Origin: Microcaldota archaeon
GTDB taxonomy: Archaea > Micrarchaeota > Micrarchaeia > Micrarchaeales > CABMGC01
DNA: 41,095 nucleotides
Assembly (NCBI GenBank): GCA_021803945.1
Contig: JAJZKW010000011.1
Coordinates: forward strand, 1-41,095
Direction: 5' to 3'
Part shown: in pieces, positions 1 through 7,790 of the stretch
Layout of the letters: the number at the start of each line of letters is the position of its first letter
How positions within the stretch are numbered: the stretch's first letter is position 1
Notes under the pieces: model-generated
Seen by the model: the letters and a program-made list of their open reading frames with translations, nothing else
What the model was told of the DNA's origin: nothing
Databases searched by the model: none
Translations under genes and position numbers: made by a program

Positions 1-2005
1 CAGGTCCCGAGTTGGGACAGTGGAAGAATCGTTACGCCCTTCATGCAAGTCACCTATTAAGTGACGAGGTATTACGCTACCTAAAGAGAGTCAGAGTTAC
101 TCCCGCTCTTTGCTAGGGCTTAGTCCCATTGAATTGGGTTTTCGCTGACTAGCGGTGAGCAGGCGTCACCCACTGTACAAAGCCTTACGGCTGTGCGGTG
201 AGTTGTGTTTTTGATAAACAGTCGTTCTTCCCTTGATAATGCTATCTGCGCTTACTAAGCGCAGACATGGCTTGTAGATAACATACGCCACTATTTTGCC
301 GATTTCCCTAACCCGGGTTCCCCTGACACCCCTTGGCTTTTTCAGCCAGCAGCACCTGTACTGGATCTAGGTACGGATCAATGCGATCGTTGCGGATTCC
401 CTTTTCACTGGCTCAAGAATTCAGGCATTGTCAGTTCATTTAGCTGCTTCTCCTCATAATGAGACTCCGCAGCCATTTGTACCTGTTTGCAGCCCTATCC
501 TCAAGCTTCAGAAATCCGCCTTGTGTTGCCACGCCTACGCACTGAGTGTCTGGATATTAACAGACTTCCCTTTTGCGCACGAGTAATTGGCTGTGCGCTT
601 AGGATCGACTAACTCCCAGCTGACGATCATTGCAAGGAAAACCTTGTGCTTCCGGGGAATGGGATTCTCACCCATTTATGCTGTTACTAATACCAGGATT
701 TTCTCTGCTGCACAGTCCACTTGAGCGCAGGCCCAAGCTTCTAGCCGTGCAGCACGCCCCCCTACCCACTATTTGATAGTGCCGAGGTTTCGGTACTTGG
801 TTTAGCCCCGTCCATCTTCGGAGAGCAATATCTCAATCGGTACGCTATGACGCGTTTTTTAAAGGGTGGCTGCTTCTGAGCCTACCTCCCGACTGTCTAA
901 GACACTGCCGTCCTTTGATACACTCAACCAAAATTTAGGGACCTTAACCTCGGATACTGCCTTTACAGCATCGCGACGCTAGCTTACCCAACGTCGCCGA
1001 CTCCCAGAGTCTACGCAGAACACGCATTCGGAGTTTGAGAGGAAAGCAGCCCCTTTCGGAGCTAGACTTCCCAATCGGTAGCTCTACCTCGTGTTCGAGC
1101 TCGTCTGAGGCTATCCTAAAGATACTTCGGAGGGGACCCGCTATTGCCATGTTCGAATGGTCTATCGCCCCTACCCGCAGCTCACCCAACAGGACATGCC
1201 ATGACAGGTTGCGGACCTCCATCGAGTGTAAACCCGACTTCGTCCTAGCCGCGCGTAGATCACAATGGCTTCGGGTCGAATTGCAGTGACTTGAGGCATT
1301 TTCATGCCCAGCACCTCATTGCTTGCGTGCTCTCGCTTTCACTTCGCTGTTAAGCTCGCCACTGCAATGCACTCCCTGGCTCTTGCTTCGAGAAGAATGA
1401 TGAAACACTGGTCCAAGTCCATCGCTCATGGCTTACGCCATTTCGCTTCTGGTCCCTTCATTCCTTTCATGCCTCACCTTCTCGTAACCACCTAGTTTCA
1501 GATCTATTTCAATCCCACGCGTGTGGGTTCTTTTCAGCTTTCGTTCGCACTACTTGTTCGCTATCGGTCTCTAGTCAATATTTAGGGTTGGGGTTTAATG
1601 CCCCGTATTCGTCCGGCATAATAAAGTCGGACTACTCTCATGCTACAAGACTCACTCTGCTTAGCCTACGAGGCTGTCACTCTCTTTGGCAATTCTTTCC
1701 AGAACATTCGGCAGGCATCATGAGTTCTAAAGTAGCCCCACATCTCATTCATTTCGCAATGAATGATTCAGTTCGCCCTCTTCCGGTTTCACTCGTGTTA
1801 CTTACGGAATCGCATAAGCTTTCTTCTCCTGCGTGTACTAAGATATTTCAATTCCACGCGTGCGCTCACGCCTCTATTCAAGGCGTACATCTCGGAAATC
1901 CCAAGTTCAAAGGCTGACTTGCGCCTACCTTGGGCTTATCGCAGCTTGCCACGTCCTTCTTCGCTACCAGAGCCAAGCCATCCCCTAGGTGGCTTAAAAA
2001 ATTAC
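1..2005 (-). rRNA. 23S rRNA, 5' two thirds (partial)
   Basis: The reverse complement reads as archaeal large-subunit rRNA. Near 1950-1993 it contains the conserved 5' segment GCCACCTAGGGGATGGCTTG, and at the window edge it matches the region equivalent to about E. coli 1955-2010 (CTGCACGAATGGCGTAATGA-like). The distance between these landmarks is close to the E. coli distance, so no large intron is present in this part. The 3' third lies outside the window. The 5' end is placed about 10 bases before GCCACC and is approximate. There is no 16S gene upstream within the window, so the rRNA genes are not in a classical 16S-23S operon. Reading frames inside this stretch are artefacts of structured rRNA. 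Confidence 0.97.
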
Positions 2006-2175
2006 AAACTTGCTTCTCCTCAAATCAATTGCAATACATGCAATATCACTAGTTTTCATGACCATCGCGTATAGGGGTGGGATAGCCTAAGCTATCGTAT
2101 ATGACATCATCAAGCAGAAAAAAGACCGCTCTCAATACATAAGCTCCTATAAGCTCATGCTGGCCATAAATGCAC
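2006..2175 (-). other. 23S rRNA 5' leader
   Basis: About 170 bases lie between the predicted transcription start near 2175 and the mature 23S 5' end near 2005. No protein gene is visible. In archaea such leaders form one arm of the processing stem that flanks 23S and carries a bulge-helix-bulge cleavage motif; the other arm would lie beyond position 1, so this cannot be tested here. The limits are approximate. Confidence 0.5.
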
Positions 2176-2197
2176 CGAAAGAGATTAGTAAATAAGG

Positions 2198-2205
2198 TTT
2201 ATAAA
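2198..2205 (-). promoter_or_regulatory. TATA box of the 23S rRNA gene
   Basis: On the minus strand the sequence reads AGATTTATAAACC, a strong archaeal TATA box. A start about 26 bases downstream would fall near 2175. It is the only strong TATA box between the preceding small gene and 23S, which supports independent transcription of 23S. Confidence 0.7.
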
Positions 2206-2225
2206 TCTGACCTATTTTTATGTTT

Positions 2226-2298
2226 CCCAGCTTCAAACCCGGCAAACGGCAGAATGGAGGGTTAAGCCGTGCATTTTGCACGGATTCTGGCTGGGTTT
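2226..2298 (-). other. Structured element upstream of the 23S promoter, possible small RNA
   Basis: On the minus strand several perfect complementary segments nest: AAACCC (2298-2293) with GGGTTT (2240-2235), or alternatively CCCAGC (2295-2290) with GCTGGG (2231-2226); CAGAAT (2289-2284) with ATTCTG (2255-2250); and an apical hairpin CCGTGC/GCACGG with a 5-nt loop (2283-2267). The element ends about 20 bases upstream of the 23S TATA box, and ACA follows the last stem. It does not match a tRNA and lacks a clear H/ACA pocket. It could be a stable small RNA, a terminator for the preceding gene or a regulatory structure. Which outer helix forms is unclear. Confidence 0.4.
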
Positions 2299-2339
2299 CA
2301 GGCCAGCGTTGCGCGATTAAGAATAAGGTACTGCGGTTC

Positions 2340-2376
2340 TGAAAAAATAAAAAAGAAAAAGAAAGAAGAAAAGAAG
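2340..2376 (-). terminator. Pyrimidine/T-rich terminator of the 80-aa gene
   Basis: Directly after the stop codon of the small gene ending at 2380, the transcribed strand becomes a long T-rich tract (CTTTCTTTTTCTTTTTTATT and similar). Oligo-T tracts are the usual archaeal intrinsic termination signal. No hairpin precedes it. Confidence 0.5.
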
Positions 2377-2379
2377 GTT

Positions 2380-2622
2380 CTATCTCCTTGATCTCCTTGA
2401 CATCCTGCCCTTCCTGTTCATCTTGGTCCTCGCCACATATCCACTCTTGTCTATGAAGTAGAGGAACCCTTCCTGCCTCTTTACTGTCTCGTTGGTTACC
2501 TTCGCCTTCCTGCCCCTTGGGTTGTTCTTCATTGGCGTCTTCCACACGTGTCCATCTTTACCAAGGAAGTAAAGATATCCGTCTTCCCTGCGTACTTTTT
2601 CTTGTCCGATTCTTTCAGCCAT
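2380..2622 (-). CDS. Small basic protein with two YLYF repeats
   Basis: An 80-residue protein built from two copies of one motif: GYLYFLGKDGHVWKTPMK (about residues 15-32) and GFLYFIDKSGYVARTKMN (about 52-69), joined by a basic linker and followed by an Arg-rich tail (RMSRRSRR). Each unit looks like a beta hairpin, F/Y-L-Y-F then turn DG/SG then a second strand. I recall similar short proteins in DPANN genomes but know no function. The start at 2622 fits a minus-strand TATA (AATATAAAAA, about 2650-2661) 30 bases upstream, so the mRNA is probably nearly leaderless. The strong positive charge suggests nucleic acid or ribosome association; that is inference. Confidence 0.75.
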   Translation of the reverse strand: MAERIGQEKVRREDGYLYFLGKDGHVWKTPMKNNPRGRKAKVTNETVKRQEGFLYFIDKSGYVARTKMNRKGRMSRRSRR

Positions 2623-2742
2623 TTAATCACGATATTACTACGACATAAACGTTTTTATATTCATCGTCGTATTTACGAGAGTAAAATACATGTATTCCGC
2701 CCGAGAGCTACGCCTTTAATAGTTTTCTTGCAATGGCATATT

Positions 2743-2856
2743 ATGGAATACACATGCCCCATGCACCCGGAAATACGGTCCAAAAAGAAAGGCAGGTGCC
2801 AGAAATGCGGCATGACCCTGGTCCAAGACAACAGCAAGCAACAGGCAAAAAAGTAG
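2743..2856 (+). CDS. Heavy-metal-binding (HMBD) mini-protein
   Basis: A 37-residue protein, MEYTCPMHPEIRSKKKG then RCQKCGM, matching the heavy-metal-binding domain seen at the N-terminus of many Cu/Ag efflux ATPases and CusB proteins (consensus YTCPMHP...G.CPKCGM.L). Here it is a free-standing gene. The ligands are Cys5 with Met7/His8 and the C-x2-C-G-M motif. A TATA-like CTTTAATAG at about 2712-2720 lies 25-30 bases before the ATG, consistent with a leaderless transcript. The adjacent downstream gene is a P1B metal-transporting ATPase, so a role as a metal chaperone or sequestration peptide for copper/silver is likely. A longer upstream reading frame exists but is not protein-like. Confidence 0.75.
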   Translation: MEYTCPMHPEIRSKKKGRCQKCGMTLVQDNSKQQAKK

Positions 2857-2976
2857 GATGGACGGCGGCAGGCGAGAATGTGCATGCCTGGCCAAAACCG
2901 CAATTAGACACATAGCATATGATCTTTGCGTGCGCTGCATCTACTGATTGCTGATATGCGGAATTTCACATCCGCA

Positions 2977-2986
2977 TATTATAAAA
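2977..2986 (+). promoter_or_regulatory. TATA box of the metal ATPase gene
   Basis: TATTATAAAA centred about 31 bases before the ATG at 3013. This spacing predicts a leaderless or near-leaderless mRNA and favours the start at 3013 over the upstream in-frame ATG at 2926, which lies before the TATA box. Confidence 0.65.
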
Positions 2987-3012
2987 GCCAGACACCCTGT
3001 ATTAATGATTGC

Positions 3013-5082
3013 ATGGCAACAGACCCGATATGCGGCATGTATGTCAATGTGAACGAGTCCCGCCTAGTTTCTGAAAGATACGGGAAGAAGTACTATTTCT
3101 GCAGCGGGACGTGCAAGGACCAGTTCGAAAAGCCCGAAAGGGAGATGCAGAGTCTGCGCGCAGCTCTTTTGGTGGCATGGCCTCTTACTGCAGCTGTAGT
3201 TGTGCTGACGTATGTCTTTCACCTGGCTTATGGAGGCTATGTGATATTTCTACTTGCGAGCATAGTGCAGTTTTATGCAGGGCGGAGGTTCTATGCCGGA
3301 ACCCTTGATGCGATCAGGAACAGGTCAGGCAATATGGATATGCTGATAGGCATAGGCACTACTGCAGCGTGGGCATACAGCACGGTCGTAGTTTTTGCAC
3401 CTTCGATATTCTCTACAGGCAGCATATACTTCGACACTTCAACAATAATAATATCACTTATACTGACTGGAACATACATGCAGAGGCTTAGCGAGTCAAG
3501 AGCTGCAGGAGCAGTATCTGCACTGATTGGCATGCAGATTAAGATTGCGCATGTGATAAGAGGCGGCAGTATAACAGACATGCAGATAGAGAAGGTTAAA
3601 GTAGGCGATATGCTGCTTGTGAAAGCAGGAGAAAGGATACCTACAGACTCTGTTGTTGTTGGCGGGAGCGGATCTGTTGATGAATCGATGATCACTGGAG
3701 AGAGCATGCTTTCCCAAAAGAGAGTGGGAGATAAGGTCATTGGAGGTACAATAAACGCTGAAGGGACGCTGAGGGTAAAGGCCACTAGGGTCGGAGCGGA
3801 CACAGAGCTGTCCCAGATAATAAAGATAGTAGAGGATGCAGCATCAAGCAAGGTGCCTGTACAGGAACTTGCAGACAGAATATCATCATATTTCGTTCCG
3901 ATAGTAGTGCTCGCAGGAATAATGTCTTCTGCAGCATGGTACCTGATAGGGGGAGTCGGATTTAACTTCGCTGTGCTCATATTCGTTAGCGTGCTTATAA
4001 TAGCGTGCCCGTGCGCACTGGGCATAGCAACTCCTGCAGCCCTTCTTGTAGCTTCAGGTAGGGCAGCTAAAGAAGGCATACTGGTCAAGGACGGGGAAGC
4101 TCTCCAGATGGCAAGCCGCATCGACACCGTGGTAATGGACAAAACAGGCACATTGACAAGAGGAAGACCTGAAGTAACTGACATAATTCAGGTATCCACA
4201 TATGGCAAGAAAGATATGCTGAGGCTAGCAGCTACAGCGGAAACAAACTCAGAGCATGTTGTTGGGAAGGCCATAGTGGAAAAGGCAAGGAGCAGCAGGA
4301 TAGATATTGAGTTGCCAGCCAGGTTCTCGTACCGACAGGGGAACGGAGTGACAGCCTTCGACAAGAAAGGCACGAAGATCATGGTAGGGAACAGAGATAT
4401 GTTCAGCAGAAAGCAGGTTGAAATATTGGAAGGCAAGCTCAGAGACCTTGAACGTGGTGGAAAGACTGCTCTTATCCTGAGCGTTGGAGGGAGAGTCGTA
4501 GGAATAATAGCGCTTGCAGACGTGCTCAAGGAAGACAGCAGAAAGGCAGTAAACGCATTCGTGGAGTCGGGAAGGGAGGTATGGATGATTACCGGGGACA
4601 ATGAAACAGCGGCAGGCGCAGCAGCGAAAAGCCTGGGCATAAGGAACGTCATTGCCCATGCGAAGCCTAAGGACAAGATGAGGAAGATAGAGCAGCTGCA
4701 AGGAATGGGAAAGACTGTTGCTATGATAGGCGACGGTATAAACGACGCGCCTGCCCTTGCAAAAGCAGATCTCGGAATAGCAATAGGCGCAGGCTCAGAA
4801 GTGGCAGAGCAGGCAGGAGGCATAATACTGATCAAGGACAGCGTATATGATGCTTTCGTCGCGCTGGAGCTTGGCAAGCTCACTATGAGGAAGATAAGGC
4901 AGAACCTCTTCTGGGCTTTCAGTTACAATATGGTGCTGATACCCATAGCCGCAGGGGCGCTGATTCCATTCTATACTGCAAGCATATACAATGTACTGCC
5001 GATGGCAGCGGCGCTTGCGATGGCATTCAGCTCTGTCGCTGTTGTCTCCAATTCACTGCTTATTGCCAGGTTCAGGTCCTGA
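3013..5082 (+). CDS. copA: P1B-type heavy-metal (copper) transporting ATPase with YHS domain
   Basis: A 689-residue membrane pump that exports Cu+ (or Ag+) using ATP. An N-terminal YHS/TRASH-type domain (DPICGM near residue 4, YFCSGTC near 35) replaces the usual HMA domain. Hydrophobic segments follow; then TGES (228-231), the CPC ion-binding motif in a membrane helix (332-334), the phosphorylated Asp in DKTGT (D376), TGDN, GDGINDAP (D574) and C-terminal membrane helices. The P1B SEHP motif reads SEHV here (413-416): the His that contacts ATP is kept, Pro is Val. The start is chosen from the TATA box. The HMBD mini-gene just upstream supports a metal-resistance module. Confidence 0.93.
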   Translation: MATDPICGMYVNVNESRLVSERYGKKYYFCSGTCKDQFEKPEREMQSLRAALLVAWPLTAAVVVLTYVFHLAYGGYVIFLLASIVQFYAGRRFYAGTLDAIRNRSGNMDMLIGIGTTAAWAYSTVVVFAPSIFSTGSIYFDTSTIIISLILTGTYMQRLSESRAAGAVSALIGMQIKIAHVIRGGSITDMQIEKVKVGDMLLVKAGERIPTDSVVVGGSGSVDESMITGESMLSQKRVGDKVIGGTINAEGTLRVKATRVGADTELSQIIKIVEDAASSKVPVQELADRISSYFVPIVVLAGIMSSAAWYLIGGVGFNFAVLIFVSVLIIACPCALGIATPAALLVASGRAAKEGILVKDGEALQMASRIDTVVMDKTGTLTRGRPEVTDIIQVSTYGKKDMLRLAATAETNSEHVVGKAIVEKARSSRIDIELPARFSYRQGNGVTAFDKKGTKIMVGNRDMFSRKQVEILEGKLRDLERGGKTALILSVGGRVVGIIALADVLKEDSRKAVNAFVESGREVWMITGDNETAAGAAAKSLGIRNVIAHAKPKDKMRKIEQLQGMGKTVAMIGDGINDAPALAKADLGIAIGAGSEVAEQAGGIILIKDSVYDAFVALELGKLTMRKIRQNLFWAFSYNMVLIPIAAGALIPFYTASIYNVLPMAAALAMAFSSVAVVSNSLLIARFRS

Positions 5083-5152
5083 TTGGTCGGATGGCGAGCT
5101 TCAGATGGGCACTCTTTAAATATATACGCATCTTAATTCTATTTATGATTTT

Positions 5153-5887
5153 ATGATAGAAATAAAACTTTTCAAAAATTATGAGCTCAAGGGATATACC
5201 TTGATAGATGCGTTCCCTGGAGTCGGGCTGGTTGGGCCGATGACCGGAAGCTACATCATAGAGAAGCTCAGGATGGAGAACATCGGATATATTGACAGTG
5301 ACCAGTTCCCGCCAATTGCGGCGATACACGGCGGAATGCCCATGTTCCCTGCACGGATCTACAAGGATGACAGATACAAGATAGTAATAGTTATATCAGA
5401 ATTCGTAATACCTGCCATGGTTGTGTACCAGCTATCAAGGGAGTTGCTTGCCTTCACGAGGAAAATGGGGATATCAAAAATCGTGTCTATAAGCGGTATG
5501 CCATCGAATAAGCCATCCGAAACAGCATACGTTACGTCCCCTGACGCTGCAACCCTGAAGAAAGCAACGAAGCAGGGGATCAAGACCATAAACGAGGGAG
5601 TGGTTGCGGGGGTCGGCGCGCTTCTCATGGCAAATTCAGGCCAGTTCAAGATAGAGTCTATGAACATACTAGTTGAGGTCAATCCTCAGGTCATGGATCC
5701 TAAGTACGCAGAGATAGCCATACGCGCGCTGAACAAGATAACAGACATCAACATAGACCTGAAGGATCTCGAAGAGGAGGCCAAGGTGGTCGAGGCCAGG
5801 ATGAGGGAACTCATGAAGAAGACAAAGGAGACTCCAGAACATTACAACAATGCCGCGGAGGCTACCGGCCCGTCTATGTACGCGTGA
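5153..5887 (+). CDS. PAC2 family protein (proteasome-assembly-chaperone-like)
   Basis: A 244-residue protein of the PAC2 superfamily (COG2047/COG1938 type), whose archaeal members PbaA/PbaB resemble eukaryotic proteasome assembly chaperones. Recognisable parts are the N-terminal strand-turn DAFPGVGLVGPMTGSYI, the central VIVISEFVIPAMVVYQLSREL and the ISGMPS segment; a charged helical tail (about 200-232) follows. A TATA box (TTTAAATATA, 5115-5124) about 30 bases before the ATG indicates a leaderless transcript. The stop codon is only seven bases before tRNA-Leu(TAA), so the tRNA may share this transcript. Family membership is fairly clear; the exact partner is not. Confidence 0.85.
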   Translation: MIEIKLFKNYELKGYTLIDAFPGVGLVGPMTGSYIIEKLRMENIGYIDSDQFPPIAAIHGGMPMFPARIYKDDRYKIVIVISEFVIPAMVVYQLSRELLAFTRKMGISKIVSISGMPSNKPSETAYVTSPDAATLKKATKQGIKTINEGVVAGVGALLMANSGQFKIESMNILVEVNPQVMDPKYAEIAIRALNKITDINIDLKDLEEEAKVVEARMRELMKKTKETPEHYNNAAEATGPSMYA

Positions 5888-5894
5888 TACTTTT

Positions 5895-6001
5895 GCAGGG
5901 GTGGCAGAGTCTGGTCTGGCTGGTATCGGCCACGGAAAAACGCGCGGGACTTAAGATCCCGTGGCTTAGCGCCTTCGAGAGTTCAAATCTCTCCCCCTGC
6001 A
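5895..6001 (+). tRNA. tRNA-Leu(TAA) with insertion in the D arm
   Basis: Acceptor GCAGGGG (5895-5901) pairs with CCCCTGC (5994-6000). The anticodon arm CGGGA-CTTAAGA-TCCCG gives anticodon TAA, a long variable arm (GGC..GCC) fits a class II tRNA, and the T arm is GAGAG-TTCAAAT-CTCTC. Between T8 and the anticodon stem there are 43 bases where about 22 are expected. Removing about 21-23 bases restores a D arm ending AAACGCG, identical to the same part of the tRNA-Leu(CAA) gene at 16371-16468. The extra bases are therefore probably an intron in the D loop. Confidence 0.88.
5916..5938 (+). other. Predicted D-loop intron of tRNA-Leu(TAA)
   Basis: Alignment with the paralogous tRNA-Leu(CAA) predicts a 21-nt intron at 5917-5937. 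Folding suggests a relaxed bulge-helix-bulge: central helix TCTG (5910-5913) with CGGA (5933-5936, one G-U pair), 3-nt bulges GTC (5914-5916) and AAA (5937-5939), and inner helix TGGC/GCCA (5917-5920 with 5929-5932). Cutting after the second base of each bulge gives 23 nt (5916-5938). The exact ends are uncertain by one base on each side. Confidence 0.6.
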
Positions 6002-6071
6002 AATTCAAATCGCGAACTCAGAAGCTATTCCATTTGTTGCAATTGTCCCAATGGGCAGTATAGTGCCGGAG

Positions 6072-6680
6072 TTATGGTCTCTGTCTTGATCCGTCGCTCA
6101 TGGCATTACGGATGGCTTCAAAGACTGCAACAGGGCCTTTCGGAACGACTATTGAGCCTTCTCCTTGGGACACAAACACCGCCAACTGTGCTACATCTGG
6201 CTTCTGGCTCGTGTCTACTATGCGCCAGTCGGCAAGGCCTCCTGACCTGACTACAGCATGAATACCTGAATCTGCACGCCAAAGGTACCTTGCCTGCCTT
6301 TCAGATGTGTCAGCCATGCTTCCGTGTGGAATTCCTGTGCTTTCATCAATCTGATAGCATCCAAACTCAACTGGAAAATCAGTAACAACGCGTATGTTTT
6401 TTCCCATTATAACGCCGTCTTTTATCGAAGGGCTTTCAAGTACCAATGCGGCATTTGAAAGCTTCTGGAATTCTTGGGGAACATTGAAGGCTATGCCTTC
6501 GTATACGATGCGCTCTCCAAAAGGCGTATTTGGGGACTGATAAACAGAAATTGTTCCGGTCAATATTGACCGTCCTGTGAGATGCGACAGACCAGACATT
6601 AGAATATTATCCACTTCGTTGTTTGAGGCCAGCCGTTCCCCGTTTCTTGAGGCGTGCTTCAAGGCCTCCTGTAAGTTCAT
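6072..6680 (-). CDS. Conserved hypothetical protein (RMNLQEA family)
   Basis: A protein of about 202 residues starting MNLQEALKHASRNGERLAS. It looks like a family I recall from DPANN genomes, with features such as NNEVDNILMSG, LTGTISVYQSP, GIAFNVPQEF, ARYLWRADSG and a C-terminal beta-rich part ending in VFEAIRNAM. Function unknown. The frame stays open to an ATG at 6836, but residues upstream of MNLQEA look less protein-like except for the last 15 (KVAHIVHEITLSDRR). No ATG, GTG or TTG lies in frame between 6836 and 6680 near a ribosome-binding site, so the start is unsettled. The gene follows htpX on the same strand. Confidence 0.6.
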   Translation of the reverse strand: MNLQEALKHASRNGERLASNNEVDNILMSGLSHLTGRSILTGTISVYQSPNTPFGERIVYEGIAFNVPQEFQKLSNAALVLESPSIKDGVIMGKNIRVVTDFPVEFGCYQIDESTGIPHGSMADTSERQARYLWRADSGIHAVVRSGGLADWRIVDTSQKPDVAQLAVFVSQGEGSIVVPKGPVAVFEAIRNAMSDGSRQRP

Positions 6681-6769
6681 GCGCCTGTCTGATAGAGTAA
6701 TCTCATGTACGATATGGGCAACTTTGATTCTTCCCAGATAATTACCAGATTCTTTGGATCGATTTTCAT
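6677..6769 (-). CDS. Possible 30-aa leader ORF upstream of the RMNLQEA gene
   Basis: An ATG at 6769 is preceded by a purine-rich GGAAGGT six bases upstream, the best ribosome-binding site here. It opens a 30-residue frame (MKIDPKNLVIIWEESK...) whose TGA overlaps the ATG of the downstream gene as ATGA (6680-6677). This could be a translationally coupled leader peptide. Alternatively it marks the true N-terminus and a frameshift separates it from the main frame. Neither can be decided by eye. Confidence 0.3.
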   Translation of the reverse strand: MKIDPKNLVIIWEESKLPISYMRLLYQTGA

Positions 6770-6881
6770 ACTTAAACCTTCCTTTTTGAATGCGATCCGA
6801 AGAAGACTTTGAGATGCAGAGGTTAGGAAGGATCATGCAGCTTTTCAGGCAAACCTGCTACAGCCAGTCTGTTCTTATTTG

Positions 6882-7778
6882 TCAGTACATCTGCTCCAGT
6901 CGTTTAATCCTTTCTGCTGTGGGAGGGTGGGTGGAGAACAGGTTTGATAGCGACTGTTTCTTGAGCGGGCTTGAAAAATAAAGCGATGCTGTCACATCGT
7001 TTGCATTCTTTACCTGAGGCGCATCTGGCCTGCTTGTGTACGCCTCGATCTTCTTCAGCGCATTTGCGAGAGACTGAGGATTCCTTGTGATCCTCGCGCC
7101 ATTGGCATCTGCCATATACTCCCGCTTCCTTGAAATCGCAAGCCTGACCATATATGCCATTATTGGCGCTATTATGCTAAGTGCAAGGGCGATTAAGAGG
7201 AATATCCCGCCGCTGTTGCGGTTGTTTCCTCCGAAGCCGAAGAAGAATGACATGCGTATGGCGGCTGCAGCTAGTCCTATGGCCCCTGCAAACACTATCG
7301 CAAGCATCATGAACTGTATGTCATTGTCTGATATGTGTGAGATTTCATGAGATACAACCCCCTGGAGCTCTTCCCTATTCATCATTGAGAGCAGTCCCGA
7401 AGTGACAGCTATACATGCGTGCTTCTTGTTCCTCCCTGTAGCGAATGCGTTTGGATTGGGGTCGTTTATTATATATATGTCGGGCTTAGGCACCTGCGAT
7501 GCGGCAGCCAGACCATCTACAGCATCAAAAAGCGTAGGGTATTGCGCAGGATCGGCCTTTTTGGCCCCCGACATCTTGAGAATTACCTTGTCCCCTTCGA
7601 AATAGGAGAATGCAGCATACAGAAGTATCACTGCTGCTCCTATGGCAATTGCAAACGGGCCTCCGCCTAGGAATATCACGAATACATACATTATGATGAA
7701 GAATATTGCGCAGAATATGGCCATTAGCAGTATTGATTTGGCCTTATTCCGTGCTATCTCATCGAAGAAGCTTGCCAT
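6882..7778 (-). CDS. htpX: HtpX-type M48 membrane metalloprotease
   Basis: A 298-residue zinc endopeptidase of family M48B that degrades damaged membrane proteins. Two N-terminal hydrophobic helices (about 15-37 and 41-60) precede the catalytic HEISH motif (144-148); the third zinc ligand is Glu220 in KREYMADANGA. Two further hydrophobic segments lie around 157-180 and 192-213, the usual HtpX layout. The length matches the family. It lies 12 bases downstream of lemA on the same strand, a pairing common in bacteria and archaea, and the two are probably co-transcribed. Confidence 0.95.
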   Translation of the reverse strand: MASFFDEIARNKAKSILLMAIFCAIFFIIMYVFVIFLGGGPFAIAIGAAVILLYAAFSYFEGDKVILKMSGAKKADPAQYPTLFDAVDGLAAASQVPKPDIYIINDPNPNAFATGRNKKHACIAVTSGLLSMMNREELQGVVSHEISHISDNDIQFMMLAIVFAGAIGLAAAAIRMSFFFGFGGNNRNSGGIFLLIALALSIIAPIMAYMVRLAISRKREYMADANGARITRNPQSLANALKKIEAYTSRPDAPQVKNANDVTASLYFSSPLKKQSLSNLFSTHPPTAERIKRLEQMY

Positions 7779-7790
7779 TGTTAAGACCCT

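Noticed and set aside
944-2074. Open frames on both strands within the first 2 kb
   Set aside because: They lie inside conserved 23S rRNA sequence and encode no protein-like pattern.
2226-2298. Structured element as a tRNA or H/ACA RNA
   Set aside because: No T arm, anticodon arm or pseudouridylation pocket of the right geometry can be drawn, although ACA follows the stem.
2733-2915. 60-residue plus-strand frame overlapping the HMBD gene
   Set aside because: Out-of-frame shadow; the HMBD frame has a recognised domain and a fitting TATA box.
3291-4883. Long antisense frames (up to 297 residues) opposite the P-type ATPase
   Set aside because: They mirror codon bias of the plus-strand gene, are Ser/Pro/Ile-rich without domains, and lack promoters.
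5929-5964. GCCACGG/CCGTGGC pairing as an alternative anticodon stem in tRNA-Leu(TAA)
   Set aside because: The resulting loop lacks T33 and a sensible anticodon; the CGGGA/TCCCG stem with TAA is canonical for Leu.
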